Source: Eledone cirrhosa
Taxonomy: Eukaryota; Mollusca; Cephalopoda; Octopoda; Eledonidae
NCBI GenBank assembly: GCA_964016885.1
Contig: OZ024740.1
Coordinates: 198,096,582-198,160,581 of the forward strand
Direction: 5' to 3'
DNA: 64,000 nucleotides
Shown here piece by piece: positions 33,680-46,724 of the stretch (position 1 is the first letter of the stretch; every line of letters begins with the position of its first letter). The notes under the pieces are model-generated. The model did not search any database. It had not been told where the DNA came from and was given only the letters and a program-made list of their open reading frames with translations. The position numbers and the translations under genes were made by a program.

Positions 33680-35510
33680 ATGTTATATTTATTGCTTCAT
33701 TTTAAGACGCTTTAGTATTTTATTGAAGAAAAAATAAATTTCAAAACTTTCTCCAATAAGACCGCAATATTACCGAATTTCCGTACCAATCAACAATTTG
33801 TGTTTGTCCAATATTATGTACAGTTGAAGAAAGAATAAGGACGTTTGGTGGAAAGTGGGTGATAAATAAATTTCCTCTTATCATATCTATTAAAATTGTC
33901 AATTCAGTTACACCTATACGAAAACATTTTACATAAATACGTTATTTACAGTAAAACACGCAGAATATATGAAGTTAACAAATACAATGAGACAAAATAA
34001 AAGAGTGTATTTGATAACTCAGGACATGTTTAGTTTAGATTTAAAATAAGAGAAATACAAGAGGTAGAATCTTTATAACGTTATGTTAAAAGTTTTGCGT
34101 ATTTGTTCCAGCTCTCCTAGCTGTGTTCAAATACCATCGAGACCAACTCTGAATTTTATCTTTTTTAGATCGATAAATATAGCAGCAGATAGATAATAAT
34201 AGGATAGATTCTTTTTTTTATATCTCTCCGATTTTTTATATCTCTCCAATAGATTCAAGTGCCCAAGACGGTATTCCTACGAATGTACCAAGAATTCCGA
34301 GCACATGAATCAGTATATAACATAAACAGATATTCTCCTCACAATATTTAATTGAGAATAAATATAGTGCACTGTATGGAATTGAATTCTGTTCAACACA
34401 TATAACGATGAATATTAGCGGTTACGCACAATACAACGTGTTTTAGCAAATCTGAAGACATATTTAATGCAAATATAATAATCGTTTTCGCTGTGAAGAC
34501 GTAATCCAACGTGAAACACTCTGTCACTCAATAGATTGTCGTTACATATTTTGTTGGTTTTGCTGATCCATCAGAAGACAAGTACCTAACTTCTATTTAA
34601 TACAAATAGCTAATGGTATTTGTATCAAGCACAATCCAGAAACTAGTTGAAACATTTAGTTTTATTTGCATAATGTAATTAATTAAATAAGTCTTTCTGC
34701 TCAACACAGTGTAATTATTATTGTAGTCTTTTACTGGTTTCAGCCAGTCGACAGTGACCTTGCTGAGATACCACCTTGAAGGGATTTGGGGCATTATATC
34801 AATACACTTACTTACTTTCTCATATCTGACACCTATTTTATCGATCTCTTTTTGTAAAACCTCTAATTACAGAACATGAACAAAGATTTAATATATCATA
34901 GTTATGACTACAGTTTTTAAATGTTAAATCACGCTGTGAAATCATTTTTATTTACCCTCTTCGTATGTATGAATTTGTATCTATAATCACAATGTTTGAC
35001 ATAAGGCACCCAAATAAATTTCCACACTACATATAATTTAACGATATTTACTTATATATACCCTAACCCCATATGTTATTGTGTTATATATATATATATA
35101 TACATATATATACTTATATAGTCCCGCTTCCACGAATTCACTGCTTTTCTATTGGATGCATTCAATACAAGAATGAATATACAAAACACAACTGATTGAT
35201 CGATAAATACTTTACCGTAGGGAAATCAATAGGATTGCCTCAAAGTTATAATTTGAATGTCATTTGATTGTTTATCCTGAGATTAAAGATTAGATAAAGT
35301 TATCAGACATTGACAAGCTACTATGTATACATGTAGTCAAACACTAAGTCTACTTTCTTACTATTTCTAATAATCTATGCTTATTGGAGATTTATCTCAG
35401 AAAATATGACTTGTTCTCTTTCGGCAGATAGTCTAGAGAATTGTTTTCAGTATCGTGACCAGTTTACGGTGTCAGTTCGCACAGCGATCATCATTATTTG
35501 TATTTTAACT
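33680..35510. other. AT-rich presumed intron with SINE relics
   Basis: 34095-34275 keeps CTGTGTTCAAATACC, AATTTTATCTTTTTTAGATC and AGTGCCCAAGACGG, a very old SINE. 34725-34800 (CTGGTTTCAGCCAGTCGACA and following) looks like another dispersed cephalopod repeat. Nothing codes. Confidence 0.45.
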
Positions 35511-35517
35511 TTAGTTG

Positions 35518-35665
35518 GGAAGGCGCGTAGATTAGTGGTTAGAGTGATGGATACAGGATTTTAAGATCGTAGGTTCGAATGATGGACCAGACAACGCATT
35601 GTATTTTACGGCAAGGCGCTCTACTTCATGTTGTTTTTCATGATAGGACTGGGTCCCCTGTAATT
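35518..35665 (+). mobile_element. Decayed tRNA-Lys-like SINE
   Basis: GAAGGCGCGTAGATTAGTGG (box A) and GTAGGTTCGAATGATGGA (box B), then GGCAAGGCGCTCTACTTCAT. Confidence 0.65.
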
Positions 35666-35820
35666 AAAATGCCCATGAAACATCCCATAAGATGCTAACA
35701 CGTATGAGGTTAATAACACATGCATAAGTGTGAACTGCATATTTCATTTCATCGATCATCAGTCTCCGTAAAAATACCTCTAAAATACCTATAATATACG
35801 TACATATACACACATTTACA

Positions 35821-35924
<104 letters not shown>

Positions 35925-35929
35925 CACAC

Positions 35930-36570
35930 TCATATTACTTCATATATATATGAATTAACAACTAAACATATATGAAATACGACTCTGTTGTATGTAAGGA
36001 ATCAAACCATTATTAAATGGTAGTTTGGTAGGCAGAGTATGTTGGCTCTCCTAATACACCTCACCCATCGTATCTTCTGACGTTTTTGCTAATACCTCCA
36101 CTTTAATTATTTCCTGGTAAATGACATACACATGAGATGAACAGTTAACTCATTTTTCTTCGAGCAATTGAATGAGTAGCTGATGATATGTTCATTTGTA
36201 TAGATTGGATACAGACTAAGAAATTGAGATAGATACAAACTGGTGATGAAGTAGATACAAAATGAAGGCCTTATAAATTCATGAACAATCAATTCATTTT
36301 ATACACCATTCCATATCATTCTGTGCGTATTCTGGAGATACACTGGGCCCCAAATTCTCTAAGATCTCCGATAAACGCATTGGGTAACACCTCTACGATG
36401 CTTTCGATTATGAAACACACAATGTTTATTATGATACAAAATAACGCCTATGAAAATATGAGTGCCCTGGAGGGGATTAATTTATGGGAATATTTTAGTT
36501 TCAAGGCCAAAACGTTTTACAAGCCTAGTTCTTCTGATTTAATTATTTTATAAAGTTTTGCCAATATATA
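35930..36570. other. AT-rich sequence, one unsupported frame
   Basis: A 90-codon frame at 36281-36553 (+) has no recognisable domain and no splice or promoter support. The opposite strand has a hydrophobic stretch (NIVCFIIESIVEVLPN) without family match. I call nothing. Confidence 0.4.
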
Positions 36571-36571
36571 T

Positions 36572-37435
<864 letters not shown>

Positions 37436-37469
37436 TTGATTTTCTTTCGGTTTCGAGAAAGAGTTCGTT

Positions 37470-37800
37470 CCAGGTTGTCAATCAAGGAAACAATCTGCTC
37501 TTGAAATTAACGTCCAAGTGTCTAACTGTTTCGCAGACAGACGTATGCTTAACTAACGTAAATCTCAGGTAGATTGATCATGATACAGTGTATGATACGG
37601 CTGGCCTTTTGAATTACATGTACAGTCCATCGACCGGATTCTAAAAACACTTTTTCTCTTCAATGTTTCACTTACAAGGTTGGGAGGGAATCCGTGTCTA
37701 TAGTAATACACTCAAGCCCGAAGTGACACGTACAGGAACAAAATCACAAAGCTCATGATTGTGAAGCGAAATTCATAACCATTCGGCTATACTTTGCGTC
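37470..37800 (-). mobile_element. Decayed tRNA-Lys-like SINE, inverted
   Basis: Keeps GGTAGATTGATCATGATACA and GGCTGGCCTTTTGAATTACA, the 3' domain of this SINE, and near 37755-37800 a degraded inverted promoter (CTCATGATTGTGAAGCG, CATAACCATTCGGCTA). Confidence 0.5.
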
Positions 37801-38190
37801 AAAGTAGCAAATATGAAATAAAATCAGCTAGAAAGGTTAAAGGTTAAAATCTGTCCCAAGTTAGAAGAGGCGCATCAGATCTGTGCTTATTACGGTTGCA
37901 TTTACGTTAACCCTTTAATGTTCAAACCGGCCAAGACCGGACAGAATTTTCTACCCTTTTCTGTTGAAACTGACTGTAACTGGTCACTCAAACTGATGTG
38001 AAGGTATTGTTCTCAAAATAAATACTTTCAAAATTTCATAGATTCGATGTTATGTGAGATATTATGTGAGGTAAAGCCTTTACCATGAACATATAATAGT
38101 ATATATAGAGAGTAATGTGAATGCTAAAGGGTTAAGCAACTTGGATGAGAGGAAACTCCTTTGGATGGGATGCCAGTCCAACGCAGGCTC
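37801..38190. other. Unique sequence, no gene seen
   Basis: Nothing recognised on either strand. Confidence 0.4.
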
Positions 38191-38194
38191 AAAC

Positions 38195-38360
38195 TCACGT
38201 ACTGCTGGCACTCAATTTCAGCTGATAAGAATGAAGTAACTTGAAATGAAGTGTTTCTTTCAAGAATACAATATCCTACGTCGTCCAGGAATCAAATAAC
38301 ATTCCGATTCTCGGTGCAGAACCTTAACATCTAAATCACGCTCCTTCAAAAGTGGAAAGA
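38195..38360 (-). mobile_element. Decayed tRNA-Lys-like SINE, inverted
   Basis: GTAACTTGAAATGAAGTGTT is the inverse of the CACTTCATTTCACGTT block, and the inverted promoter (CATTCCGATTCTCGG, CCTTAACATCTAAATCACGC) ends it. Confidence 0.55.
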
Positions 38361-39310
38361 ACATATTCGTGAAATTGTCTTTTTTCTTTTGTTTAAATCG
38401 TATTATTTTATATAGGGTTTTATGTCTTAGAATGCGTGTTTGTTTATGTGTGTATATATCGCATTTATTCTAATTTAGTAGATTGATGCCGTCGTAGATT
38501 GATGGCTTGTATATAATGTTTCACCAAATATAAATTCTAGATTTCAATCTAACTTGTCAGATTGTCAATCGAAATATTCATCAAATCAGACATTTTACTA
38601 AAATACTATAAGTGCAAAGTATTTATTGCTGTTTTATGTATATATAATCATCTCTCTGCGATGTTTATAGTGAATTTCCCTATAGAATTTTCTTTAGAAA
38701 GATCGCAAGAAATAAACGGTTATATCATATTTAAAACAGACCAGATATATACCTTATAAACTGATTGTTAACAGCAATCAGACACTATATTGTTAGATAT
38801 TTGTTTGGTAGTGAGATAAACTCTTGGTCAGAATTCTATAGAATCTCCGATTTAGATATTGCTAATATTCCCTTAATGATCAGTTCTGAATAAGATGTTG
38901 ACAACAAGTGCATACCAATCAAATTTATATTGAAGATCTCCTCTTTCACCCGGAAATCAAAACCACTATCATCCCTATACATACTCTTAATTATTAAAAA
39001 CGATAGTGAAATGTTCAGACGAAATTGGCTTTGGCTCAGATAGTCGTTGATATATATTGAGTAATGGATAACTAATTTTACCAATGATACACTTAATTAA
39101 TGTAATGCGGGTTCAAATGTTAAATATATCACGTTAAAAAAAAATTCACGTTAGTCCAATCTTTCACCGCCTCCCTCTCTCAACATGTATTTCTCTTTAT
39201 TACTCTTTACCTCAATGTGCCCCTTTCGTATTCTATTGTGATTCACAACGAATATAAATTTCTGGCGTTAAATGTTGTTTTTCCTCGCATTTAATCTTTA
39301 TTTGCTTTCT
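38361..39310. other. AT-rich sequence, no gene seen
   Basis: No supported frame or recognised element. Confidence 0.45.
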
Positions 39311-39312
39311 CC

Positions 39313-39317
<5 letters not shown>

Positions 39318-39357
<40 letters not shown>

Positions 39358-39384
39358 GCACACGTATACACACAGACATATCTG

Positions 39385-39451
<67 letters not shown>

Positions 39452-39452
39452 C
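39318..39452. repeat. (CT)n and (CTAT)n microsatellites
   Basis: CT units at 39318-39354 and about 16 CTAT units at 39384-39450. Confidence 0.97.
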
Positions 39453-39454
39453 AG

Positions 39455-41425
39455 TCCCTCTTCTTTTCTCTCTATTTCTACCGAACGGGGAATGATCGAA
39501 ATAATTGCCCCATTTTTCAATAAAAAATAACAAAATATATACAAATGAATTTGAATGAATTGCTATTTCATGCATTAACATAATTCTCATTAATTGAACG
39601 GTAACTGGCGAAGAAGAATATATATGGTTTGTGGTGGATCAATTTTTAAGATATCTGAGTACATGGCTGGGACAAACATAAAGACAACCCACATACACAC
39701 AGGACCGGCGCTACCATATAGACAAACTAGGCAGTCACCTAGGTCACTGATTTCTCCAAATTAACAACAATTTTGAAAAATAAATAAATATATTTCAGTT
39801 TTATTGAGGGTCGGTTTTAATTCTGGTTTATTTCATACAGGGACAAATAATCGGGTAGATTCAGTCTGACCAGAACAAGCAAAATAAGTGAGTGAAAATT
39901 ATGCGTATATGAAACTTTCAGGACGCAATTACACTCGCGTGTTTTTATAGGCCACGACTTTTTCCGACAAAAACTTTTGGATAATTTCCCCAATGTTGCT
40001 ATTGCATTGAGGTCCTCCTCCCACTTCCAGTATCATGAGCAAGTGGTGAGAGTAGTTTCTCAAAGCTGAAGCTTATAAAATCTTACATTCCCTTTACAAT
40101 GTTGCTAGAGAGACTTGTTGGCTTATCAACTATATCAATTGAACATGCTCAGGCTTCATCACTTGGTCAGCTGAATTGGTTATAACTTTGCCGAGAAAAA
40201 GGCACATAAAATGAGATTCTAAATTGTCTTTCTGTCTGCATTTATCCCTCAGCCAAATTTGGTTTCAGGTGTATATTAGCAGGGGCGGTGGAAGTATTTC
40301 TGAATTGGCGCGCTGGTGGGGGTGGTGATCAAATTTGGACAATTTTGCTGTCGTCATTAGTTTTGTGTAAGTGATTCATATTGATACAGCAACTGGAGAA
40401 TCTAATAAATTTATTTTACATTAAAAAAACAACAACATTATATATGACAAAAGAAGATTACAAGAAATCCCATATTTAAGAACGTACACTATACAAGTAC
40501 TGATTTTTCAAGCCACCTCCCATTATTGCCACCCCTCCTACACAAAACTCTCTTCAAATGCCCCTCTCTATATCATTTAACCCCCCCCCCCCCACTTCTT
40601 TATATCTACTACACGGAACTGTCTCCCAGCCCCGTCTCATTATCAATTATCACCAAACTATCACCCCTTCTATATCTACCATAAAACACACTCTCTCTTC
40701 CCTCTCACTCTATCCATCATTATCCAAATCCCCACTCTCTCTATATATCAATACCTATCTTTATCAATCCTCTCATGTATGTATGTTTGCGTGTCTGTGC
40801 TTGTGTGTATGTAACATTATTTTAGTTTATTCATTGAGGCATTGATGAAGTTATTCTCATTAAGTTTATCATTGTGTTTCCAATAGTTGTAAACAACATT
40901 TCCCAACCAGTAGATTTCTGCTTTCATGTAATATGTGTAGTATTCTCTACTTTGTTACTGTTTGGGGGTTTATTCTCGTTCTTTTCTGTATTATGTTAGA
41001 GTTTTGTGTATTTCTTGTGATTTATTGTTACAATACTCCAATGTGTTGGTGACTCACATTTACTAAGTGATTTACTAAGTGTCGATGGTATTCCGTGTAT
41101 GATATCTGAAATGTGTTATAATATTGAGAAGAAATTGAGCAGAAACTACAAAACATTTCTCTGGAATGCTGATGGTGAATATCCTTTAGTTTTGTATAGA
41201 ATTTCCTTTTGGATGAGTGTAAAAAGTAAAAATGTTTATCAAACAAAGCATCCCTATACTTTACCGACATATAGTTGAAACCGTTGCTGTTAAGTGAGGG
41301 AGTGAGAAAATAATAAAACTGAATAACGAGATAACAAAATAGCATCTGAATAGACATAGGTAGATATTAAAAAAGGAAGATATTTAGTTTGTTTTTTAGA
41401 TTGTTAGACACATACATACGCACTC
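39455..41425. other. Unique AT-rich sequence, no gene seen
   Basis: Includes a C-run (40580-40593) and pyrimidine-rich 40690-40745. No element or exon recognised. Confidence 0.45.
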
Positions 41426-41426
41426 G

Positions 41427-41429
<3 letters not shown>

Positions 41430-41470
<41 letters not shown>
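41430..41470. repeat. (AT)n microsatellite
   Basis: About 20 AT units upstream of the long palindrome. Confidence 0.95.
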
Positions 41471-41472
<2 letters not shown>

Positions 41473-41594
41473 GGAGGTGAGTTTTATTGTAGTACAATAA
41501 AGCAATGCAGATATCGGATAAGAAGCACTCTACAGTTTGTAGGACTGGAGTATACATAATATAAGATGAAAAGATGGTTAAAGGAGTTCCATGT

Positions 41595-41663
41595 ATTTTA
41601 TTATGCGCATTTCAAAAAGAAACATCATCATGCAATAATATTTGTGTTTTCATCAGATAAAAC
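41595..41663 (-). ncRNA. Hammerhead ribozyme candidate, left arm
   Basis: Minus strand: stem I GTTTTAT pairs with ATAAAAT (41595-41601). Core CTGATGA is at 41650-41656, GAAA at 41610-41613, stem III ATG-CG-CAT and cleavage base A. The long stem II (AAACACAAAT against GTTTCTTTTT) has lost one pair relative to the right arm. Confidence 0.65.
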
Positions 41664-42195
41664 AGGAGAACATGATATGAAGGCTAAAGAACACTTGTGG
41701 ATAGTGCAGTTTTAAATCAACATATGAAAAGTGGTTTTAGATTGATGTGTGATATTGGGAAAAATATTTTATTTAGAGAGGGAGGGGGGTGGGGGTGGAA
41801 AGGATGAAAAAGGGGAGAAGATGAGAGGGAGAGATGGGTGATAGAGAGAAAGAGATAGTTTTTATAACTGAGAGAAGATATATTGTTTATATAGAGAGGT
41901 TGAAAACCGTTGGAAGATAATGTATAATTTTAATTTATACATTATCTTCCAACGGTTTTCAACCTCTCTATGTAAAACAATATATTTTCTCTCAGTTATA
42001 AAAACTATCTCTTTCTCTCTATCACCCATCTCTCCCTCTCATCTCCTCCCCTTTTTCATCCTTTCCACCCCCCCCCCCCTCTCTAAATAAAATATTTTTC
42101 CCAATATCACACATCAATCTAAAACCACTTTTCATATGTTGATTTAAAACTGCACTATCCACAAGTGTTCTTTAGCCTTCATATCATGTTCTCCT

Positions 42196-42264
42196 GTTTT
42201 ATCTGATGAAAACACAAATATTATTGCATGATGATGTTTGTTTTTGAAATGTGCATAATAAAAT
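42196..42264 (+). ncRNA. Hammerhead ribozyme candidate, right arm
   Basis: Stem I GTTTTAT (42196-42202) pairs along its length with ATAAAAT (42258-42264). Core CTGATGA is at 42203-42209. Stem II is AAACACAAAT against GTTTGTTTTT with one mismatch. GAAA is at 42246-42249, stem III ATG-TG-CAT at 42249-42256, cleavage after A 42257. The only difference from the left arm in stem III is in the loop. Confidence 0.7.
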
Positions 42265-42303
42265 ACATGGAACTCCTTTAACCATCTTTTGATCTTATAT
42301 TAT

Positions 42304-42960
42304 ATATATATATATGTATATATATATATGTGTGTGTGTATATGTGTGTGTGTGCAGGTGTATCTGTATATATATAAAGGAGTGCGATAGCTGCCGAACT
42401 GTACAATGAAGTTATATCTGTAAACATGCCAGAAAATAGGATTTTCTGTCCTAGTTCGGCTCTCATCAGAAGGCGTGTATGTGATTCAAACAACCACGAA
42501 GATACATGTATTTGATGGGCTTATATATCCATTCTCTCCTAGTATGAGTCTGGAATAGACGTAATAACTTGCATATAATTAGCGCTCGTGTTGGTAGATA
42601 ATTAAGATATATATTAAGAAGTGTACTAGCCCTAGCTGCCGAAATATACGATAAAATTATTATTGTATACATACAGAATGGGTAATCAAGAGGGCATCAA
42701 TGTATATGCAAATGTATATATATATATATATATATATGGTATAAACAATGTTTCATAAACTTAACAAATATGTGCCACCATTAGTTGTGGGGTCCAGTTA
42801 TGGTCACCACTGGATATTATAGATTGGAGGAGTCACTTCCAAACTGGCCCTTCATCGGGCACGTAATGGTCACACATACTGTGTATGAAAAAACTTTTTT
42901 ACTATATAAACTATCTTGCAAAAGATTGAGCATTATTTTACTTGATCTTTCATCTACCGA
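42304..42960. other. Noncoding sequence with short AT/TG tracts
   Basis: GTATATGTGTGTGTGTGC-type repeats to 42370. Around 42385-42500, GAAGTTATATCTGTAAACAT and GTTCGGCTCTCATCAGAAGG form part of a dispersed repeat with partial internal symmetry. GCCGAA(C/A)T recurs at 42390 and 42640. No gene. Confidence 0.45.
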
Positions 42961-42984
42961 TATCCTCCATATATACATACATAT

Positions 42985-43031
42985 ATAAACACACACACAC
43001 ACACATACACATACACACACACACGCACGCA

Positions 43032-43100
<69 letters not shown>
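42985..43100. repeat. (CA)n then (AT)n
   Basis: CA units with GC interruptions to 43076, then AT to 43097. Confidence 0.97.
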
Positions 43101-43107
<7 letters not shown>

Positions 43108-43389
43108 AAATAATACAATTAAATGTATTAAGCAAAAATTTAATTGTTTTATATTGTGTATCTCTGCTCTGTAATACATCTGATAATTTACATTGAGCTA
43201 CTTCTCTTATTGGTAATCGGGTAGTGCGTTGTTGATATTGCTGTGCAACGAGCATCGACATAGGTGTGTAACTGCTCTTCGTTAGTCAAACAAGACCGGA
43301 TGCCTTACAAAGATTCTGTTCTCCAAGGTGTGAACTCAAATGTAAATTACCACTCACACCTATGCAGATTTTGATAGTCTCCTACGTTG

Positions 43390-43500
43390 CTGCACCGCAT
43401 ACAAGGTTTTAAGGTGTTTCAATGACAAGAACTTCTGCCGTATCGTGAAATTCAACGCAAAATAAAGTGTCTTGTTTAAGATCACAACTCACCATCCATT
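43390..43500 (-). mobile_element. Decayed tRNA-Lys-like SINE, inverted
   Basis: CAAAATAAAGTGTCTTGTTT with AAGATCACAACTCACC is the inverse of the GTGTCCTTGAGTAAGACACT block. Only the middle survives. Confidence 0.5.
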
Positions 43501-43870
43501 TCATTATTGATATGCTTCCAACAAACTATCCACACGGCTACACGATTTCATTTCATCAAGGTTTGACAGATCGGCATATGTCAAGTTTGTCTTTTTCTTT
43601 GTTTTTTTGTTTTATAGTTCTTTCTTTTTTACACTTTTTTCTATCCTTCTTTGTTGCCACTACTGTTGTCACATTTGCTATCATTAGAACAGCTCGTGGC
43701 GCTAACTAATTGGATGACGCCAGGAACACGTGATCTGTGACATCTGCTACATTTGTCAATGTCTCTTGCAATATGACCTTATAGATGTGCAGCTGCTCCC
43801 TACCTCCATGCATTACTTTCTTACACGATATCTGTTATACAATTAGCCTATATTTTCTCGCGAAGGCTAG
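43501..43870. other. T-rich sequence, no gene seen
   Basis: TTTCTTT-rich between 43590 and 43650. Nothing else recognised. Confidence 0.4.
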
Positions 43871-43879
43871 CTTGATTTT

Positions 43880-44095
43880 TAGTCTACTCTCTAGCTGATT
43901 TAATACTCTATCTAATATGTTTTGATTATACGTCCTATGTCTGATTTGGAAACGGAGATAAATCTAATTGATGGGTTTTTCTCAAAGTCGTTTCTATAGG
44001 TTATTTTTTTCAAAGTCAAATGTAGATTGTTTGGTTTCGAAGCGTTCACTACGGTCAGCCCATTCACTTCAATGAATTTAACAAAAGACAACAAC
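43880..44095 (-). mobile_element. Penelope-like RT relic
   Basis: On the minus strand LHLTLKKITYRNDFEKNPSI then RFISVSKSDIGRI matches, with changes, the conserved PLE block that reads ITLKDHKPNFESD ... RLIAPSRSDLGIVSK in the 61.4-kb PLE. Sequence before it (VKFIEVNGLTVVNASKPNN) fits only loosely. A second relic of the same block lies at 50215-50350. Confidence 0.6.
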
Positions 44096-44189
44096 TCAAA
44101 TACTCAAACGCACATCTCTGTATACGGGTTGTATGTTTGCGCATGAATCTCAACTTTACATACTTCACATAATGAGGCCATCATTAATT

Positions 44190-44236
44190 TCTTCTTCTTC
44201 TTCTTCTTCTTCTTCTTCTTCTTCTTCTTCTTCTTC
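44190..44236. repeat. (TTC)n microsatellite
   Basis: About 15 TTC units. The Ser- and Arg-only frames are artefacts. Confidence 0.97.
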
Positions 44237-44239
44237 GTG

Positions 44240-45400
44240 GTATTCGGGAGAATGTAAGATATTTTCTGCTGTCCGGAAACCTAGCCCCAATGAAGTCTTT
44301 TCGAAACACCCAATGAAAAGGTTTTGATATTAAACCGGGCGACAAATTAAATCTAACACACGAAACCAAAAATGAAGAAGAAAGGTGACCAAACAAGTTT
44401 ACACACATAGTATAAATGCATCCGACATAACAACAACCATTGACCATACAAGCATGCTAATGACAACGAAACAACCTTCACAGAGTAAACAGCAGCGGAT
44501 AGGTTTGTCTATCCCTCATGTGATGGTTTCTATTTGAGTTAGATAATAAATGTAGTTACTGCATCTATTAGCGGTGTTTATCAGTTCTCTTCGTGTTAAT
44601 TCACTTCTTAAGTGAGTCATTAAAGTCTGTAAGCTATGAACTTCAACGCTATGAATGTAATTGCTATTGCCTTCTAAAACATAATTAGCATGGATGTTCC
44701 TTGCATCAATAACGAATACATTTCACTTCAAATACTTATCACTAGTGAAACATTTGAACTGGATGAGATTGGCTCACCATTAACCTGTGTACACATACGC
44801 AGACACAAACACACTCACATTCAATAGACTGAATAGATGATTGTGTAACCAATTGTTTATGCAATAGCGGCGCTGCTGTGTAAGGCTTATTGATGTGCAT
44901 CTGGGGAGTGCATGCTTCACGGAGGGTGTCTGTCGATTAGCATGTGTCGTTCTAACTGTGAGTGTGTATATGTGGGAGCGTCAGGTGTGTGTTTGTTTGT
45001 GTGTGGTGTTAGTGTTGGGGTAGTTAAGTGGATCTCACACAGAGTATGATGCAAGAATTGGTTAAGTGCGTGATGGTAAGGTAATAAGTACTTTGACGTG
45101 AGAGCGGTACTCCAGGAGATGATGACCGGGGTCTGGTCAGATGAGAATATGGCACGTAGGTCAAAAATAGAGGAATTTAAAAATGAAGTGGGATGGGGAG
45201 TGAGTTGAAGAGTGTGCGTGTGTGGCCACAAATGAGTAGTACATCGTGGTAGAGGTCAATAATGTGGGTTACAAACAGAATGCATGGCGATTTGTTGATG
45301 CTACCAAAGAAATGCTTACGCGGGATTTGTTGATCTCCCTGAAGTATATGATGGTTTCTGATTTAGACACAATGTTGACAATTTTAGGGCAAGGGGAAAG
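44240..45400. other. Unique sequence, no gene seen
   Basis: 44930-45250 is G/T-rich (GTGTGTTTGTTTGTGTGTGG) without clear repeat structure. No exon or element recognised. Confidence 0.45.
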
Positions 45401-45404
45401 TTGA

Positions 45405-45502
45405 TTAAATCGACCCTAGTGCGTAACTGGTGCTTCATTTTATCGACCTCGTAAGGGTAAAAGGCAAAGGTTAACCTCTGTGGGATTTGAACACGAGACA
45501 TA
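45405..45502 (-). mobile_element. Truncated octopus SINE, inverted
   Basis: TTTATCGACCTCGTAAGGGT then AAAGGCAAAGGTTAACCTC and GGGATTTGAACACGAGAC are the inverse SINE body up to box B. It is cut there by the adjoining LINE end. Confidence 0.75.
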
Positions 45503-46125
45503 AAAGCATGCGCATCGGCGTTTCCCTGAGGCTCGGCCTCCGGATTTGCCAGCCACACCAATGTCGCTGCGGTTCCACCGTGGAATCTTTCGGCCTCCAC
45601 CCGCTTTCCTGTCTCCACAGTGCCGGCCGCATTCCACGCCATGCTGCCCTCAACGAGGTCATTAAGCATGGCTTGGACGCTGCAGGCTTCCCTTCCCAGT
45701 TCGAACCGGTGGGGCAGGATCTAGGGGACGGCAAAAGGCCAGATGGCATGACCATCTTCCCGTTCTGCGATGGCAAACCCCTCGTCTGGGATGCCACTTG
45801 CACCAACACTTTCTGCAGCCGCAACCTGGTGCAGTCTGCGACTGATCCAGGTTCTGCGGGGGCCAAACTCTTCAAATACCGGTCGCTCTCCAACAGGTTT
45901 GCGGTCGTAACCTTGGCAGTGGATATTTCTAGTGTCCTCGGCCCCAGGGCTACCTCCTTACTCACCACCATAGGCGCTGAGCAGGCCAGCCGCAGGTATG
46001 AGCCCCGCGAGTTGGTGTGTCTCTTCCAGTGCGTCTCTCTCGCCGTCCTCCGGGGAAACGCCTTCTCCATTCTGTCCGCCGGGGCTGTGGGTGGGCCCCA
46101 ATGCGTACCGTTGTAGTTGTTGTAG
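45503..46125 (+). pseudogene. C-terminal region of an R2-like LINE: Cys/His motif plus restriction-like nuclease
   Basis: An open frame (45487-46116) encodes LRLGLRICQPHQCRCGSTVE ... LHPLSCLHSAG, a Cys/His cluster. Then come IPRHAALNEVIKHGLDAAGF, GKRPDGMTIFPF and PLVWDATCTNTFCSRNL, the RPD ... D(A)T core of an R2-type nuclease, and finally SRRYEPRELVCLFQCVSLAV and LRGNAFSIL. I know this domain as one of the commonest LINE ends in molluscs and corals. It is 5'-truncated, with no RT, but the frame is intact to a stop at 46116. The related copy at 25085-25345 shares the DNA terminus. GC content is clearly above the surroundings. Confidence 0.75.
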
Positions 46126-46605
46126 AAGAAACAGGAAGACAACTGGAAAGTTTGATTTTCTAGAATTAACACAATCAGATATTTACAGGATGTTTCCCCA
46201 ATATACATTTAAAAGCATGTTGTCTAACGCTCTATTGATACTACCAATCCACCGCTCTTCCCGGAAATATATAACGCTTGATGGGTGAGTAGTAGATGTT
46301 TTTGTTTTATATCATATCTGCTAAGATAATTATTTTATAATTATTTCATATATTTTTCTAATTAATTTGTCCGCTGTATAAAGACCTTGAACGTACGCTT
46401 TTACATAACTTTGTCCAGACTTACTTGTATTGTTTACAATGATTACTTTCCTGTATGAGCAAACACAAGAGAGTATAAAGCCATAATTATTGTTCTCCCA
46501 TGAAATTCGCAATGGGCTAAATCTTCAATCACTAGAAAAATGCAAACAGGTAGATAGGTCGTATAAGACAAGGAAAGCAGATACTTTAATGAAATGTGTA
46601 AACTT
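46126..46605. other. AT-rich sequence, no gene seen
   Basis: Nothing recognised on either strand. Confidence 0.4.
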
Positions 46606-46607
46606 TA

Positions 46608-46609
<2 letters not shown>

Positions 46610-46685
<76 letters not shown>

Positions 46686-46720
46686 AGTGTGTGTGGGTGT
46701 GGGTGTGGGTGTGTGTAATA
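46610..46720. repeat. (AT)n then GTGTGG repeats
   Basis: AT units to 46682, then GTGTGTGGGTGTGGGTGTGG. Confidence 0.97.
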
Positions 46721-46724
46721 TAAC

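Larger units (their letters stand above)
41558..42303. repeat. 746-bp near-perfect palindrome
   Basis: Two arms of about 365 bp meet with almost no spacer at about 41930 (GATAATGTATA ... TATACATTATC). Differences are few: the length of the G/C run, ATGCGCAT versus ATGTGCAT, and single substitutions. It contains no coding frame. Each arm carries an outward-pointing hammerhead-like motif about 50 bases from its outer end, and the right outer end becomes (AT)n. Confidence 0.95.

Noticed and set aside
33194..33705. Val/Gly/Leu-rich frames
   Set aside because: Produced by the GTT/GGT array. No domain, no splice sites.
35770..35800. CTGATGATCGATGAAAT on the minus strand
   Set aside because: Only four bases between core halves, so stem II cannot form.
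36281..36553. 90-codon frame as a gene
   Set aside because: No domain, no homologous neighbour, no splice or promoter support, and average base composition.
42385..42500. CTGATGAGAGCC ... CAGAAAATCC on the minus strand as a hammerhead
   Set aside because: GAAA is present but the intervening bases do not form stem II and stem I has no partner.
44184..44447. Frame beginning or ending in a poly-Arg or poly-Ser run
   Set aside because: Caused by (TTC)n. The remainder matches nothing.
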